Shown here: positions 8,721 through 18,750 of the stretch, in pieces | Layout: each line of letters begins with the position of its first letter | Position numbering within the stretch: the stretch's first letter is position 1 | Origin: Vibrio artabrorum | GTDB taxonomy: Bacteria; Pseudomonadota; Gammaproteobacteria; Enterobacterales; Vibrionaceae | Assembly (NCBI RefSeq): GCF_024347295.1 | Contig: NZ_AP025458.1 | Location: 1,736,001-1,800,000, forward strand | Direction: 5' to 3' | Length of the DNA: 64,000 nucleotides | Position numbers and translations under genes: made by a program | Notes under the pieces: model-generated | What the model saw: only the letters and a program-made list of their open reading frames with translations | What the model was told of the DNA's origin: nothing | Database searches by the model: none

Positions 8721-9974
8721 ATGAACACAACAACTTCTTCGGCAAATGCCGTTAATGATTCAAGCAAGTTTAACTATAAAGATTTTACCTGGTGTTTATC
8801 ACTATTCGGTACAGCCGTTGGTGCTGGCGTACTATTCCTTCCAATCAAAGCAGGTGCGGGTGGTTTTTGGCCATTAGTTATCCTAGCGCTAATCGCGGCA
8901 CCAATGACTTGGTTCGCACACAAATCTCTGGCTCGTTTTGTCTTGTCTTCTAAGAACCCAGAAGCCGACATTACAGATACAGTTGAAGAACACTTTGGTA
9001 AGACTGGCGCCAACCTTATTACTTTTGCATACTTTTTTGCCATCTACCCAATCGTTCTTATTTACGGTGTTGGTATCACCAACACCGTTGACTCTTTCCT
9101 AGTAAACCAAATAGGGATGGCAGCCATTCCACGCCCTCTTCTTTCTGGTGCACTTATCTTGGCGATGACAGCCGGTGTTGTCTTCGGCAAAGAGTTGATG
9201 TTGAAAGCAACTTCCGCGATGGTTTACCCACTGGTATTCATCCTACTCGCCCTGTCTTTTTACCTAATCCCTGATTGGAACACTTCAATGATGGAAACAA
9301 GTCCTGAATGGTCAGCAATGCCTTCTATTATTTGGCTTGCTATTCCAATCATCGTGTTCTCTTTCAACCACAGCCCAATCATTTCACAATTCTCTAAAGA
9401 GCAACGTCGTGTATACGGTGAAGACGCAGTTAAGAAAACGGACGCGATCACTGGTGGTGCGGCAATGATGCTGATGGGCTTTGTCATGTTCTTTGTGTTC
9501 TCTGTCGTACTTTCTCTATCTCCAGAGCAACTCGCTACAGCACAAGCGCAAAATATCTCTGTTCTTTCGTACCTAGCTAACGTTCATGAGTCGCCACTTA
9601 TCTCTTACATGGGGCCTCTAGTCGCGTTTGCAGCCATTACTTCTAGCTACTTCGGTCACTTCCTAGGCGCTCATGAAGGTCTTGTTGGCCTCGTCAAGTC
9701 TCGCTCAGGTTCATCAATCAGCACGATTGAAAAAGCGTCTCTTGCGTTCATCGTTGTTACTACTTGGATTGTTGCTGTCGTTAACCCAAGCATCTTAGGC
9801 ATGATTGAAACCATGGGTGCACCAATGATTGCCGCTATCCTGTTCCTAATGCCGATTTTCGCGATGCAAAAAGTCCCAGCGATGGCTAAGTACAAAACAT
9901 CAGCTCCTGTACAAATCTTTACAGCTTTATGTGGTTTAGCCGCTATTAGTTCTGTAATCTACGGCGCGCTTTGA
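8721..9974 (+). CDS. sdaC: Serine transporter, HAAAP family
   Basis: A 417-residue inner-membrane carrier with about eleven hydrophobic segments, of the hydroxy/aromatic amino acid permease family (SdaC/TdcC/STP). The conserved start is WCLSLFGTAVGAGVLFLPIK and the cytoplasmic loop FSKEQRRVYG is present near residues 225-235. The family moves serine or threonine into the cell with protons or sodium. Its place directly upstream of serine deaminase matches the E. coli sdaC-sdaB arrangement, which supports serine as substrate. Length matches the family. Confidence 0.92.
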   Translation: MNTTTSSANAVNDSSKFNYKDFTWCLSLFGTAVGAGVLFLPIKAGAGGFWPLVILALIAAPMTWFAHKSLARFVLSSKNPEADITDTVEEHFGKTGANLITFAYFFAIYPIVLIYGVGITNTVDSFLVNQIGMAAIPRPLLSGALILAMTAGVVFGKELMLKATSAMVYPLVFILLALSFYLIPDWNTSMMETSPEWSAMPSIIWLAIPIIVFSFNHSPIISQFSKEQRRVYGEDAVKKTDAITGGAAMMLMGFVMFFVFSVVLSLSPEQLATAQAQNISVLSYLANVHESPLISYMGPLVAFAAITSSYFGHFLGAHEGLVGLVKSRSGSSISTIEKASLAFIVVTTWIVAVVNPSILGMIETMGAPMIAAILFLMPIFAMQKVPAMAKYKTSAPVQIFTALCGLAAISSVIYGAL

Positions 9975-10048
9975 TCTCAAGCCTTTTATAAGATGACACC
10001 CATCTTATATCGCGAGATTAGACAAAAAATATAATGATAATAAATGAG

Positions 10049-10079
10049 CCTCCCTACTCCCCTTGGGAGGTTCTCTTTT
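10049..10079 (+). terminator. Hairpin with T run between sdaC and sdaA, possible attenuator
   Basis: CCTCCC / GGGAGG stem with a 10-base loop, followed by TTCTCTTTT. It sits just before the sdaA ribosome site (GAGGT), so it could stop part of the sdaC transcription or set the ratio of the two products. Confidence 0.6.
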
Positions 10080-10091
10080 GAGGTAATCGCT

Positions 10092-11453
10092 ATGATTAGT
10101 GTATTTGATATCTATAAAATCGGTGTTGGTCCATCGAGCTCACACACAGTTGGACCAATGAAAGCGGGTAAAGAATTTATTGATGACCTACGTTCAATGG
10201 GAAAATTGCGCGACATCACTAAAATCACCGTGGACGTATATGGATCATTATCACTGACAGGGAAAGGTCACCACACAGATATCGCAATCATCATGGGTCT
10301 TGCTGGCAACACCCCAGAGAAAGTCGATATCGATTCGATTGCGGGCTTCATTGCTCGCGTAGAAGAAACTGAACGCCTTCCTGTTGGCATGCACTGTCAT
10401 ACCGTATCGTTCCCACGCGATGGCGGTATGAACTTCCATACCAGCAACCTTTCTCTACACGAGAATGGTATGAGCATTCATGCTTGGGTTGACGACGAAG
10501 TTTCATACTCAAAGACTTACTACTCGATTGGTGGCGGCTTCATCGTTGACGAAGAGAACTTCGGCAAAGAAGAACAAAATCCAATCAAAGCGCCTTACGA
10601 ATTTACCACAGCGGAAGAGCTGGTTAATCAATGTAAGGAGAGCGGGCTTTCAATTAGTACATTGGTGATGAAAAACCAAGCGGCTTACCATTCAGACGAA
10701 GAGTCTCGTACTTACTTCGCGAACATCTGGAAAACGATGCGTGAATGTATGGATCGAGGTATGAATACTGAAGGCATCCTGCCGGGTCCACTGCGTGTAC
10801 CTCGTCGTGCCGCTTCACTGCGCCAACTTCTGATCACTTCAGAAAAAACAACCAATGATCCAATGACGGTTGTTGATTGGGTGAACATGTTTGCGTTCGC
10901 AGTAAACGAAGAAAATGCAGCAGGTGGTCGTGTCGTCACCGCTCCAACAAACGGTGCATGTGGCATCATCCCTGCAGTATTGGCTTATTACGATAAGTTC
11001 ATCCAAACGGTCACAGAGAAGGACTACATCCGTTACTTCGCTGCTTCTGGCGCGATCGGGGGTCTTTACAAGCGGAACGCTTCTATCTCTGGTGCTGAAG
11101 TGGGTTGTCAGGGAGAAGTAGGCGTGGCATGTTCTATGGCTGCGGCAGGCCTTGCAGAGCTGATGGGTGGTAGCCCTGAACAAGTCTGTATGGCGGCAGA
11201 AATCGCAATGGAGCACAACTTAGGCCTGACCTGTGACCCTGTTGCTGGCCAAGTACAAGTACCATGCATCGAGCGTAACGGTATTGCCGCAGTAAAAGCC
11301 ATTAACTCAACGCGTATGGCACTGCGACGCTCTTCTGCTCCTACTGTTTCTTTAGATAAAGTGATCGAAACAATGCTAGAAACAGGCAAAGACATGAACG
11401 CTAAATACCGAGAGACTTCTCAAGGTGGATTAGCGATCAAGGTTGTTTGTTAA
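10092..11453 (+). CDS. sdaA: L-serine ammonia-lyase (iron-sulfur type)
   Basis: Single-chain, iron-sulfur L-serine deaminase of 453 residues; converts serine to pyruvate and ammonia. It begins [19 protein letters not shown], the typical N-terminus, preceded by GAGGT at good spacing; an in-frame upstream ATG at 10044 lies within the hairpin region and is unlikely. Cysteine motifs expected to bind the [4Fe-4S] cluster are visible: [16 protein letters not shown], and the pair in [17 protein letters not shown]. The N-terminal beta domain and C-terminal alpha domain are fused as in E. coli SdaA (454) and SdaB (455). Pairing with sdaC makes this a serine catabolism unit; sdaB would be the E. coli name by context. 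Confidence 0.95.
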   Translation: MISVFDIYKIGVGPSSSHTVGPMKAGKEFIDDLRSMGKLRDITKITVDVYGSLSLTGKGHHTDIAIIMGLAGNTPEKVDIDSIAGFIARVEETERLPVGMHCHTVSFPRDGGMNFHTSNLSLHENGMSIHAWVDDEVSYSKTYYSIGGGFIVDEENFGKEEQNPIKAPYEFTTAEELVNQCKESGLSISTLVMKNQAAYHSDEESRTYFANIWKTMRECMDRGMNTEGILPGPLRVPRRAASLRQLLITSEKTTNDPMTVVDWVNMFAFAVNEENAAGGRVVTAPTNGACGIIPAVLAYYDKFIQTVTEKDYIRYFAASGAIGGLYKRNASISGAEVGCQGEVGVACSMAAAGLAELMGGSPEQVCMAAEIAMEHNLGLTCDPVAGQVQVPCIERNGIAAVKAINSTRMALRRSSAPTVSLDKVIETMLETGKDMNAKYRETSQGGLAIKVVC

Positions 11454-11477
11454 TCGCTTAACGGTAAATCTCTATTT

Positions 11478-11509
11478 AAAAGTCTAAGGGACACCTTAGA
11501 CTTTTCTTC
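11478..11509 (+). terminator. Terminator of sdaA
   Basis: A perfect 12-base stem (AAAAGTCTAAGG / CCTTAGACTTTT) with a 4-base loop, followed by CTT. Confidence 0.85.
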
Positions 11510-11673
11510 CAAAAAAGCGTGAGCAGAACGAATTGTGGCAGTCAAATTCGATAAGTGTGGAGCACAAGTAAGAATAGCACTTTGTTTGCTCAGATCGGAG
11601 GGAAACTATTTACAATTGTATAACTAAACCGTTATCATTTTTCAGTTACCCTTTCTCCCATATTAGGCATCTA

Positions 11674-13362
11674 ATGAACAACGATAAACGCCCTCTGTAT
11701 ATCCCTTATGCAGGTCCTGCACTATTAAGCACCCCTCTTCTGAATAAAGGCAGCGCATTCACTGCTGAAGAGCGTAGCTCTTTTAACCTTGAAGGTTTGT
11801 TACCGGAAACAACCGAAACAATCCAAGAACAAGTAGGACGAGCATACAAACAATATTGTAATTTCGAAAATGATATGGATAAGCATATCTACCTTCGTAA
11901 TATTCAGGATACCAATGAAACCCTTTTTTATCGTTTAGTTCAAAACCACATCTCTGAAATGATGCCTATCATTTACACGCCAACGGTTGGCGCAGCATGC
12001 GAGAACTTCTCAAATATTTATCGTCGTGGTCGGGGGCTATTTATTTCGTACCCGAACCGCGAACGTATCGATGACCTACTGAATAATGCGACAAACCACA
12101 ACGTTAAAGTTATCGTGGTTACGGACGGTGAGCGCATTCTTGGTTTGGGCGATCAAGGCATCGGCGGCATGGGGATTCCAATTGGTAAGCTAGCTCTTTA
12201 CACCGCTTGTGGTGGTATCAGTCCTGCCTACATGCTGCCAATTGTACTCGATGTGGGTACTAACAACCCTCAACGTCTTGCTGACCCAATGTACATGGGC
12301 TGGCGTCACCCTCGTATTACAGGTGCTGACTACGATGCGTTCGTTGAAGAGTTCATCCAAGCCGTTCAACGCCGCTGGCCCGATGCTCTGGTTCAGTTCG
12401 AAGATTTCGCACAAAAGAACGCCATGCCGTTGCTTGAGCGTTACAAAGATCGCATCTGTTGTTTTAATGATGACATCCAAGGCACGGCTGCTGTGACGGT
12501 TGGTTCTCTGCTCGCAGCATGTAAAGCTGCAAACAGCAAACTTTCACAACAGCGCATTACCTTCTTAGGTGCAGGCTCTGCGGGTTGTGGTATTGCAGAA
12601 GCTATCATCGCACAAATGGTGTCAGAAGGAATCAGTGACGCACAAGCTCGTTCTCAAGTTTACATGGTTGACCGTTGGGGTCTGCTACAGGAAGGCATGC
12701 AGAACCTGCTCGATTTCCAGCAACGCTTAGTACAAACCAACGCAAACACCCAAAATTGGGAAAGCGACGGCTCAGGTTTCTCTCTACTAGACGTTGTTCG
12801 TCATGCTAAACCAACGGTATTAGTGGGTGTTTCAGGTGCGCCAGGTCTATTCAGCAAAGAAGTCATCAAAGAGATGCATCTGCACTGTAAGCGCCCTATC
12901 GTATTCCCACTGTCTAACCCAACGAGCCGTGTTGAAGCGACACCAAACGATATTATTCGTTGGACGGATGGCCAAGCGCTGGTTGCGACAGGCAGCCCAT
13001 TTGAACCAGTCACTCATAACGGTACGACTTACCCAATCGCTCAGTGTAACAACAGCTACATCTTCCCAGGCATCGGCCTAGGTGTGCTGGCTGTGAACGC
13101 TTCACGCATCACGGATGAAATGCTGATGGAATCAAGCCGTGCATTGGCCACGTGTTCTCCACTCGCCATCAATGGTTCAGGCGCACTACTGCCGCCGTTG
13201 GAAGAGATCCACACCGTATCGAAGAAGATTGCGCTTGCCGTTGGTAAGAAAGCGATTGAACAAGGTGTTGCACTAGAGATCACAGAAGAAGCATTGCAAC
13301 AAGCGATTGACCAGCACTTCTGGCAGCCGGTTTACCGTCGCTACAAGCGTACTGCATTCTAA
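11674..13362 (+). CDS. maeA: NAD-dependent malic enzyme
   Basis: A 562-residue malic enzyme that decarboxylates malate to pyruvate with NAD. The N-terminal domain carries [10 protein letters not shown], and the substrate/metal region FEDFAQKNA and [12 protein letters not shown] follow. The Rossmann nucleotide site [15 protein letters not shown] is near residues 306-320. Length and lack of a phosphotransacetylase tail identify the MaeA (SfcA) type, not MaeB. It is monocistronic with its own terminator. It sits after the serine deaminase, which also yields pyruvate. Confidence 0.95.
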   Translation: MNNDKRPLYIPYAGPALLSTPLLNKGSAFTAEERSSFNLEGLLPETTETIQEQVGRAYKQYCNFENDMDKHIYLRNIQDTNETLFYRLVQNHISEMMPIIYTPTVGAACENFSNIYRRGRGLFISYPNRERIDDLLNNATNHNVKVIVVTDGERILGLGDQGIGGMGIPIGKLALYTACGGISPAYMLPIVLDVGTNNPQRLADPMYMGWRHPRITGADYDAFVEEFIQAVQRRWPDALVQFEDFAQKNAMPLLERYKDRICCFNDDIQGTAAVTVGSLLAACKAANSKLSQQRITFLGAGSAGCGIAEAIIAQMVSEGISDAQARSQVYMVDRWGLLQEGMQNLLDFQQRLVQTNANTQNWESDGSGFSLLDVVRHAKPTVLVGVSGAPGLFSKEVIKEMHLHCKRPIVFPLSNPTSRVEATPNDIIRWTDGQALVATGSPFEPVTHNGTTYPIAQCNNSYIFPGIGLGVLAVNASRITDEMLMESSRALATCSPLAINGSGALLPPLEEIHTVSKKIALAVGKKAIEQGVALEITEEALQQAIDQHFWQPVYRRYKRTAF

Positions 13363-13390
13363 TTAATCGGACGAACCTTTCTTAACCTGA

Positions 13391-13417
13391 GCCTCTGCAA
13401 TTGCAGGGGCTTTTTTC
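13391..13417 (+). terminator. Terminator of maeA
   Basis: GCCTCTGC AATT GCAGGGGC hairpin (one wobble) followed by TTTTTT. Confidence 0.9.
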
Positions 13418-13486
13418 TTTCTGCTGTCTGTCTTTTTAACTGATTTTTCTCATTTTTATTTGGTATTATCGAACCCTCAAAAATTA

Positions 13487-14290
13487 ATGCTCAGCCAAAA
13501 GGTCATGCCGAGAGTGAAATCTGATTCTCATAGTTACCGTAAATACTTACTAAAAACTTATCCAAAGCTAAAAACGTGTCTGTTTGGCGCTTTTCTGGTG
13601 TTCTTAGTTGGCTGCGCGTCGGTTATTGCCATTGATTACTGGGTTTCATGGCAGGCAAAAGATCGTATTATCTATGATATTGATGACGTGCCTAAGGTGG
13701 AAGTTGCTGTCGTATTAGGCACCAGTAAATATTTAGGGAGAACACTCAACGACTATTATAAATACCGAATTGAGTCCGCGATTGAGTTGTTTGAACATAA
13801 GAAGGTCAATCAGTTCCTACTCAGTGGTGACAACGCCCATCGTTCTTACAATGAACCTTGGACAATGAAACGTGATCTCTTGAGAGCGGGAGTTCCTGAG
13901 GAGCGCATCAACCTCGATTATGCGGGCTTTCGAACTTTGGATTCAATTGTTCGAGCTAAGAAGATATTTGATACCGATAACTTCCTGATCATTACTCAGA
14001 AGTTCCATTGTGAAAGAGCCCTGCTCATCGCAAGCTCTTACGATATTCATGCTCAATGTTTAGCCGTTTCAGGGCCGACTCATCATTCAGGATCAACCAT
14101 ACGTTTACGTGAAGTCTTTGCGCGCACCAAAGCGTTTCTTGATCTGTATATTATGGGGACGACACCAAAGTTTCTTGGTCCTAAAGAGCCCATCCAACCA
14201 AATCCAAAGCAGGAGCCGTTGCCAATTCCTAATCCTATTGCTGACCCCACTGCAAACCCTATTGCACACCCAGCCGAGACCGATATATAG
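13487..14290 (+). CDS. sanA: SanA-like membrane protein (DUF218)
   Basis: A DUF218/YdcF-superfamily protein close to E. coli SanA, which is involved in envelope barrier function and vancomycin exclusion at high temperature. One N-terminal membrane helix (about residues 23-43) is followed by the DUF218 domain with VVLGTSKY, LLSGDNA, SYNEP and DYAGFRTLDSIVRAKK. The C-terminus carries a proline/asparagine-rich tail of about 35 residues that E. coli SanA lacks. The start is uncertain: a TTG at 13460 and ATGs at 13487 and 13505 are in frame; only 13505 has a purine-rich AAAAGG nearby, but too close. The role is inferred from the family. Confidence 0.82.
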   Translation: MLSQKVMPRVKSDSHSYRKYLLKTYPKLKTCLFGAFLVFLVGCASVIAIDYWVSWQAKDRIIYDIDDVPKVEVAVVLGTSKYLGRTLNDYYKYRIESAIELFEHKKVNQFLLSGDNAHRSYNEPWTMKRDLLRAGVPEERINLDYAGFRTLDSIVRAKKIFDTDNFLIITQKFHCERALLIASSYDIHAQCLAVSGPTHHSGSTIRLREVFARTKAFLDLYIMGTTPKFLGPKEPIQPNPKQEPLPIPNPIADPTANPIAHPAETDI

Positions 14291-14472
14291 AAAAAGACCT
14301 ATGTGGAATTTGTTGCCCCACACTTCCCCCATTGTTAAGCAAAAATATACCAATACGCCTTAATTAACTTGGGTAACATTCTTCTAATAAAGTCTGACCC
14401 GGCATCAAATCAATATACCTCGTACCGAATAAGCACCACTCTTGATGTTAGGGCACCAATAAAACGAGGCTC

Positions 14473-14823
14473 TCAAATCGTACTTGGCATCAAACGCGTC
14501 CAACCTAGCAGCAACATTGAAGCACACAATATCCACACTAAGGTCGCTAACGAAAGTGTCGATACTAAGTTATAGCGATAACTAAACAGATACACAGCGC
14601 TAAGATAAGCGGCATAGGGCACTAGCGAAAACAGGCCAAACAGTGCTGTTGTGCGCAACTCCACCATGGTTTGTTCCGTGCCAACAATGTAGTGAGCAAT
14701 CAGAGCAAAGGTCGGAAACAGCGGTACTAAACCAGAGATGTAAAAGCTCTTACTCTTCGACAGCAACGCAATCAATAAAACCGCGGCCGCACCCAGCAGG
14801 CATTTAAAGAACAACGAGATCAT
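14473..14823 (-). CDS. GlpM family inner-membrane protein
   Basis: A 116-residue protein with four hydrophobic segments. The segment SGLVPLFPTFALIAHYIVGT is nearly identical in character to the GlpM/YdgC family. GlpM was linked to alginate and glycerol metabolism in Pseudomonas, but its molecular function is not established. The gene is convergent with sanA and alone on its strand until the diguanylate cyclase upstream. No clear terminator was seen. Confidence 0.82.
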   Translation of the reverse strand: MISLFFKCLLGAAAVLLIALLSKSKSFYISGLVPLFPTFALIAHYIVGTEQTMVELRTTALFGLFSLVPYAAYLSAVYLFSYRYNLVSTLSLATLVWILCASMLLLGWTRLMPSTI

Positions 14824-14935
14824 TTTTGTACGTTATCCACACAAATAAACAAAGGCGACTCAACCAGTTGCCATAAAAACGCCACACGTCAGATGTGTAC
14901 GCGTGACTCATAAACGAATCGAAACAATGTTCAGA

Positions 14936-16231
14936 TTAGTGACTCACGAACACCTGATTTCGCCCTGAGCGCTTGGCTTGGTATAGAGCCTCATCAGCGC
15001 GCTCAATGGTGTCAGCCACTCTATGGGGCTCCATCTCGGCAACGCCAATGCTGCATGTCAGCGGATCACCGTGTATCCAAAGGTGTTGGCAAATCAACAA
15101 TCGAATTTTTTCCGCTTTCATCTGCGCTTCATCCACGCCGACTTCAGGGCAAAAAACGATAAACTCTTCCCCCCCCCAACGCACTAACTTGTCTGTTGTG
15201 CCAATGGAACGGCCTACCACCATGCTGAACTCGCGTAAAATATCGTCACCCATTTGATGTCCGAATTTGTCATTCACGCTCTTGAAGTAATCGATATCCA
15301 TATACAACACCGTTAGCTTACTATGACCGAGCTTAACGTATTGCGACTGCACACCTAACCAATCTCGAATTGCATGTCGATTAAGAGTGCCCGTTAATTC
15401 ATCATAGTGTGCCATTTCAGAAAACTCATCATTCTGATCTCTCAGATATTGATTCACATTTTCCAAATGGTGATGCCTTCTCTCAGCGATAATCATACGT
15501 TTACGTGCACTGTTCAGCTCTGAAAGTAAAAACACAATACCCGTGCTGACCCAAATGAACAGTAAGCCTAAGAACAGGTTTTCTGCGGTAATGTACGAAC
15601 CTTCAAACTCAATGCTGTCTATCACAATTCGGTGATGACCAAGTTTAGCTCCAGAGGCTGTAGCGAACTCAACCATGTTAACGTTTGAATATTCAGGGGC
15701 TGAATGCTCTAGTGAAATATTATTGTCGGCTAACCACCATGTCATCACCTGAAGATTAGCGATAGGGATTTCAATCACTCCACCATCCCCGTCAACAGAA
15801 AACTCTAGCCCATTGTACTTATGCGTGTACTCATCATCAGGAACAGAGTAAGCAGGGTTATAATTACGCAGATAAGTTCGTAAACGGCGACGAGAGTCAC
15901 CCTCTGCTTGATACTCAATGTTGAATCTAAAGAGGTGGTATTGGGAAAGGTCAAGGCCGCGGGTAATATCAGGATCGATATGAATCGATAGGCCGCAATA
16001 AGGCCAAGGATAGTCCGATTTTTTAAGTTCACAATCGAGAACATATTGGCCATTTTCATAGGACAATTCGGACGTGCTGGCTCCGTTATTAACTTGATCG
16101 TTGGTCGCCATAAATTTGTAATCATCCGGCGTAATCTCGGTTACCACACGATTCCCGTTCACACGGTAATACTGCACAATGGCAAACGTTGCGATAACTA
16201 AAAAGATAACTATCTTATGGGTCCATTTCAC
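14936..16231 (-). CDS. Membrane diguanylate cyclase with periplasmic sensor
   Basis: A 431-residue GGDEF protein expected to make cyclic di-GMP. Membrane helix 1 spans about residues 7-23 and helix 2 about 217-236; between them is a periplasmic domain of about 190 residues, rich in beta-type sequence and resembling a carbohydrate-binding jelly roll rather than Cache or PAS, though I cannot name it. A coiled stretch (240-272) leads to the GGDEF domain, with GGEEF at 353-357 and metal residues in MDIDYFKSVND. The inhibitory RxxD site is GTTD, lacking the arginine, so product inhibition by the primary I-site is probably absent. The ligand is unknown. Confidence 0.9.
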   Translation of the reverse strand: MKWTHKIVIFLVIATFAIVQYYRVNGNRVVTEITPDDYKFMATNDQVNNGASTSELSYENGQYVLDCELKKSDYPWPYCGLSIHIDPDITRGLDLSQYHLFRFNIEYQAEGDSRRRLRTYLRNYNPAYSVPDDEYTHKYNGLEFSVDGDGGVIEIPIANLQVMTWWLADNNISLEHSAPEYSNVNMVEFATASGAKLGHHRIVIDSIEFEGSYITAENLFLGLLFIWVSTGIVFLLSELNSARKRMIIAERRHHHLENVNQYLRDQNDEFSEMAHYDELTGTLNRHAIRDWLGVQSQYVKLGHSKLTVLYMDIDYFKSVNDKFGHQMGDDILREFSMVVGRSIGTTDKLVRWGGEEFIVFCPEVGVDEAQMKAEKIRLLICQHLWIHGDPLTCSIGVAEMEPHRVADTIERADEALYQAKRSGRNQVFVSH

Positions 16232-16522
16232 GTCTAAACTTCCAGATCAAGGTCCCAAAACCAGGGATTGAACGATATAAAACAAGTCAAGTATGTCGAC
16301 ATTTCTCATACTAATGATTCACTCAATAACGTTATACCATGCTTCAACAAAATGTCATACCTTCATCTAAGGCGAGTGCTTACCATAACAACAATTCGGT
16401 AATATAGCGTATTAAATCAGGCTCTATTTGTTATACTCATCGCAAATCATCGTTAACCACAACGCTTGCTTACAACGTATGTTAGTCGACGAAATAATAA
16501 TCAAAATACAACGAGTAATGTC

Positions 16523-17347
16523 ATGTCTTTATTAGCAAAAGGAACACTCAAGAAAATGAGTGCTTCCCTCGATGGTACGGTTACCTACCGTTTACCAATC
16601 GGTGAAGAGTTTGTCGAGCTAAACCCTCTGATGGGTAAAACCATCAACCTCACCCATACCGGCAATATTTTTTGTTGTTCGTGTGGTAAGAAAACCAAGA
16701 AAAGCTACTCTCAAGGCCACTGCTTTGTGTGCATGAAAAAGCTAGCAAGCTGCGACATGTGCATCATGAAGCCAGAGACTTGCCACTATGATGAAGGCAC
16801 TTGTCGTGAGCCTCAATGGGGTGAAGAGAACTGCATGGTTGATCACTTCGTTTACCTATCGAACACATCAAGCCTTAAGGTCGGTATTACTCGTCACACT
16901 CAAATCCCTACCCGTTGGATTGACCAAGGCGCGACTCAAGGCTTGCCTATCTTGAAGGTAAAAACACGTCAGATTTCTGGCCTGATCGAAGTAGAGTTGG
17001 CAAAGCACATTGCTGACAAAACCAACTGGCGCACGCTGCTTAAAGGCGACGGCGACGATATGGAGTTGGTAGAAAAAGCCAAAGAACTATTGCCGTTGGT
17101 TGAGGATAAAATCCAAGAGATCAGAGCGAAGTTTGGCGACGATGCAATCGAGATTCTTAGTGAGAACATCACTTCACTGAGCTACCCAGTTGAGCAGCAC
17201 CCAGTGAAGATTGTGTCGCATAACTTTGATAAGAACCCTGAAGTGACAGGCGTACTTCAAGGCATTAAAGGCCAATACCTTATCCTAGATACAGGTGTGA
17301 TTAACATCCGTAAATTTGGTTCTTACGAAGTGGAAGTGTCTGCATAA
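16523..17347 (+). CDS. DUF2797 protein: cysteine cluster plus GIY-YIG-like core
   Basis: A 274-residue protein of the DUF2797 family, function unknown. I use the ATG at 16523 (MSLLAKGTLKKM) because of the preceding GAG and because the 19 extra residues of a longer frame look non-conserved. A dense cysteine cluster spans residues 51-104 (C51, C52, C54, C67, C70, C77, C80, C87, C94, C104), enough for two or more zinc or Fe-S sites. It is followed by FVYLSNTSSLKVGITR and PTRWIDQGA, whose spacing resembles the GIY-YIG/T5orf172 nuclease core. A C-terminal beta-rich region ends the protein. Transcription is alone and ends in a strong terminator. Confidence 0.8.
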   Translation: MSLLAKGTLKKMSASLDGTVTYRLPIGEEFVELNPLMGKTINLTHTGNIFCCSCGKKTKKSYSQGHCFVCMKKLASCDMCIMKPETCHYDEGTCREPQWGEENCMVDHFVYLSNTSSLKVGITRHTQIPTRWIDQGATQGLPILKVKTRQISGLIEVELAKHIADKTNWRTLLKGDGDDMELVEKAKELLPLVEDKIQEIRAKFGDDAIEILSENITSLSYPVEQHPVKIVSHNFDKNPEVTGVLQGIKGQYLILDTGVINIRKFGSYEVEVSA

Positions 17348-17362
17348 CTTGTAGAACTTAAA

Positions 17363-17400
17363 CGTTTCTTATAGTTAGAAGCGTTTCTTATAGTTAGATG
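17363..17400. repeat. Tandem duplication of 19 bases
   Basis: CGTTTCTTATAGTTAGAAG is followed directly by CGTTTCTTATAGTTAGATG and a third partial CGTTT. It lies just past the DUF2797 stop and before its terminator. Confidence 0.85.
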
Positions 17401-17424
17401 CGTTTAGTGAATAGCCAAAAACTG

Positions 17425-17458
17425 AAATGCCCTCAAGTGATGACTTGAGGGCATTTTT
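17425..17458 (+). terminator. Bidirectional terminator
   Basis: A perfect 13-base stem (AAATGCCCTCAAG / CTTGAGGGCATTT), 6-base loop and T run on both strands. It serves the DUF2797 gene and the convergent diguanylate cyclase. Confidence 0.9.
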
Positions 17459-17499
17459 CGTTGTCGATTCTATTCGCCATTGGATAATGGTTATAAGCA

Positions 17500-18750
17500 T
17501 TAAAGCGCAACCACATCTCCGTCTACACAATTCTTGCCGTTGGCTTTCGCGCGATAGAGAGATTGATCGGTTAAATTCACGAGTGCATCGATCGTGACAC
17601 CGTCTTCACAGGCTTGGCTATCACTGATTCCGATACTGACACTCGAATTAAATCGTAACTGTTCATCGATTTTGAACTCGACTTGATGGAACTGTTGGCG
17701 AACCCCTTCTGACACCTCGTGTGCTGTTTCAAGAGACGCATTTGGGATAAATATAATGAACTCTTCACCACCCCAACGGCCTGCGACCCCACCGACTTTC
17801 TCGGCATTGCGCTTGGTAATATTAGCCAAAGCACAAATGACCTCATCACCAACCATATGACCGTAAGTGTCATTAATCGACTTAAAATCATCGATATCCA
17901 GCAGCATACACACAAGGTAGTTGTTAGATGACATGTGCTCTCTCAACCACTCATAAATCGCTCTGCGGTTAAGTAAGTCGGTCATTTCATCGTAGTTCGC
18001 TTGGTGAACCAACTGCTTTTCCAACATCACCTTTTGCGTCACATCTTCGAGTACAACCTGAACGGCTGGCTGACCTTTCCAAGTAATCGCATTGTCGTAA
18101 ATATTAAAAAATCGATGAATACCATCGAAGCCAATGTTTTCAACAACGGTACTCGTTCCCGATAACTCACCAGAGATAATGGCTTGGTAATGTTTGCGGA
18201 TGTCATTGGTATTGTTCTGTGGAATAAGATCGAGGATAGAGTCTAGCTGTAAAGCTTGCTCAATAGATTTTCCGCCTTGGAGTTTTACCCATGAGGGATT
18301 GGCCATTAACGGCTTGAAATCTCGGTGAACTATGATGCCCTGTGCTGACTGCATGATCATATCGTAGTACATTTGATCTTGCTTACGCACTAAATTTTGC
18401 AGCTCAATCGCAGGGGAAAGATCAATGACCGTCACTTGCAGTGCAGGCCGACCTTGCCACTCGGTCAGATGATCGATAGTAAACACCGTGAACTCTCTAC
18501 CATTGCGATCAACATTGGTGTAAGTATGCCCTCTCGGTTCACGTTGTCCCGACATGGTGTCTCGGTAATTTTGACACGCCGCAACGTGATAATCTTCTGA
18601 TATCAAATCCAGAAAGCTATTGCTATTGGTAAGCAGATCCTCAGGTGACTGATACCCATAGATGCGAGCATAATTAGCATCAACGCTAACAATATTCATA
18701 TCTTGAATAATGATGACACCGTACGTGGATTCGAAATCTATTGAAGGCAT
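17500..18750 (-). CDS. PAS-GGDEF diguanylate cyclase, cytoplasmic
   Basis: A 416-residue protein from the ATG at 18750, which has GGAG six bases upstream; a TTG two codons earlier is less likely. There are two tandem PAS-like domains (about residues 5-115 and 130-245), each ending in a typical QVTVIDLS or QVVLEDVT strand, then a GGDEF domain with GGEEF at 327-331 and metal-binding LDIDDFKSIND. No membrane helix is present, so it senses a cytoplasmic signal, possibly through the PAS pockets. The I-site position reads KVGG, not RxxD. It should synthesise cyclic di-GMP. The second GGDEF gene within 3 kb is of different architecture, so this is not a recent duplication. Confidence 0.9.
   Translation of the reverse strand: MPSIDFESTYGVIIIQDMNIVSVDANYARIYGYQSPEDLLTNSNSFLDLISEDYHVAACQNYRDTMSGQREPRGHTYTNVDRNGREFTVFTIDHLTEWQGRPALQVTVIDLSPAIELQNLVRKQDQMYYDMIMQSAQGIIVHRDFKPLMANPSWVKLQGGKSIEQALQLDSILDLIPQNNTNDIRKHYQAIISGELSGTSTVVENIGFDGIHRFFNIYDNAITWKGQPAVQVVLEDVTQKVMLEKQLVHQANYDEMTDLLNRRAIYEWLREHMSSNNYLVCMLLDIDDFKSINDTYGHMVGDEVICALANITKRNAEKVGGVAGRWGGEEFIIFIPNASLETAHEVSEGVRQQFHQVEFKIDEQLRFNSSVSIGISDSQACEDGVTIDALVNLTDQSLYRAKANGKNCVDGDVVAL

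Noticed and set aside
14833..14841. A second perfect TTATCCACA box before the GlpM gene
   Set aside because: By chance about one 9-base match is expected every 130 kb per strand pair; no regulatory link to DnaA is known for this gene.
17363..17400. The 19-base duplication as a regulatory or phase-variable element
   Set aside because: It lies after the stop and before the terminator with only two copies; more likely a neutral duplication.
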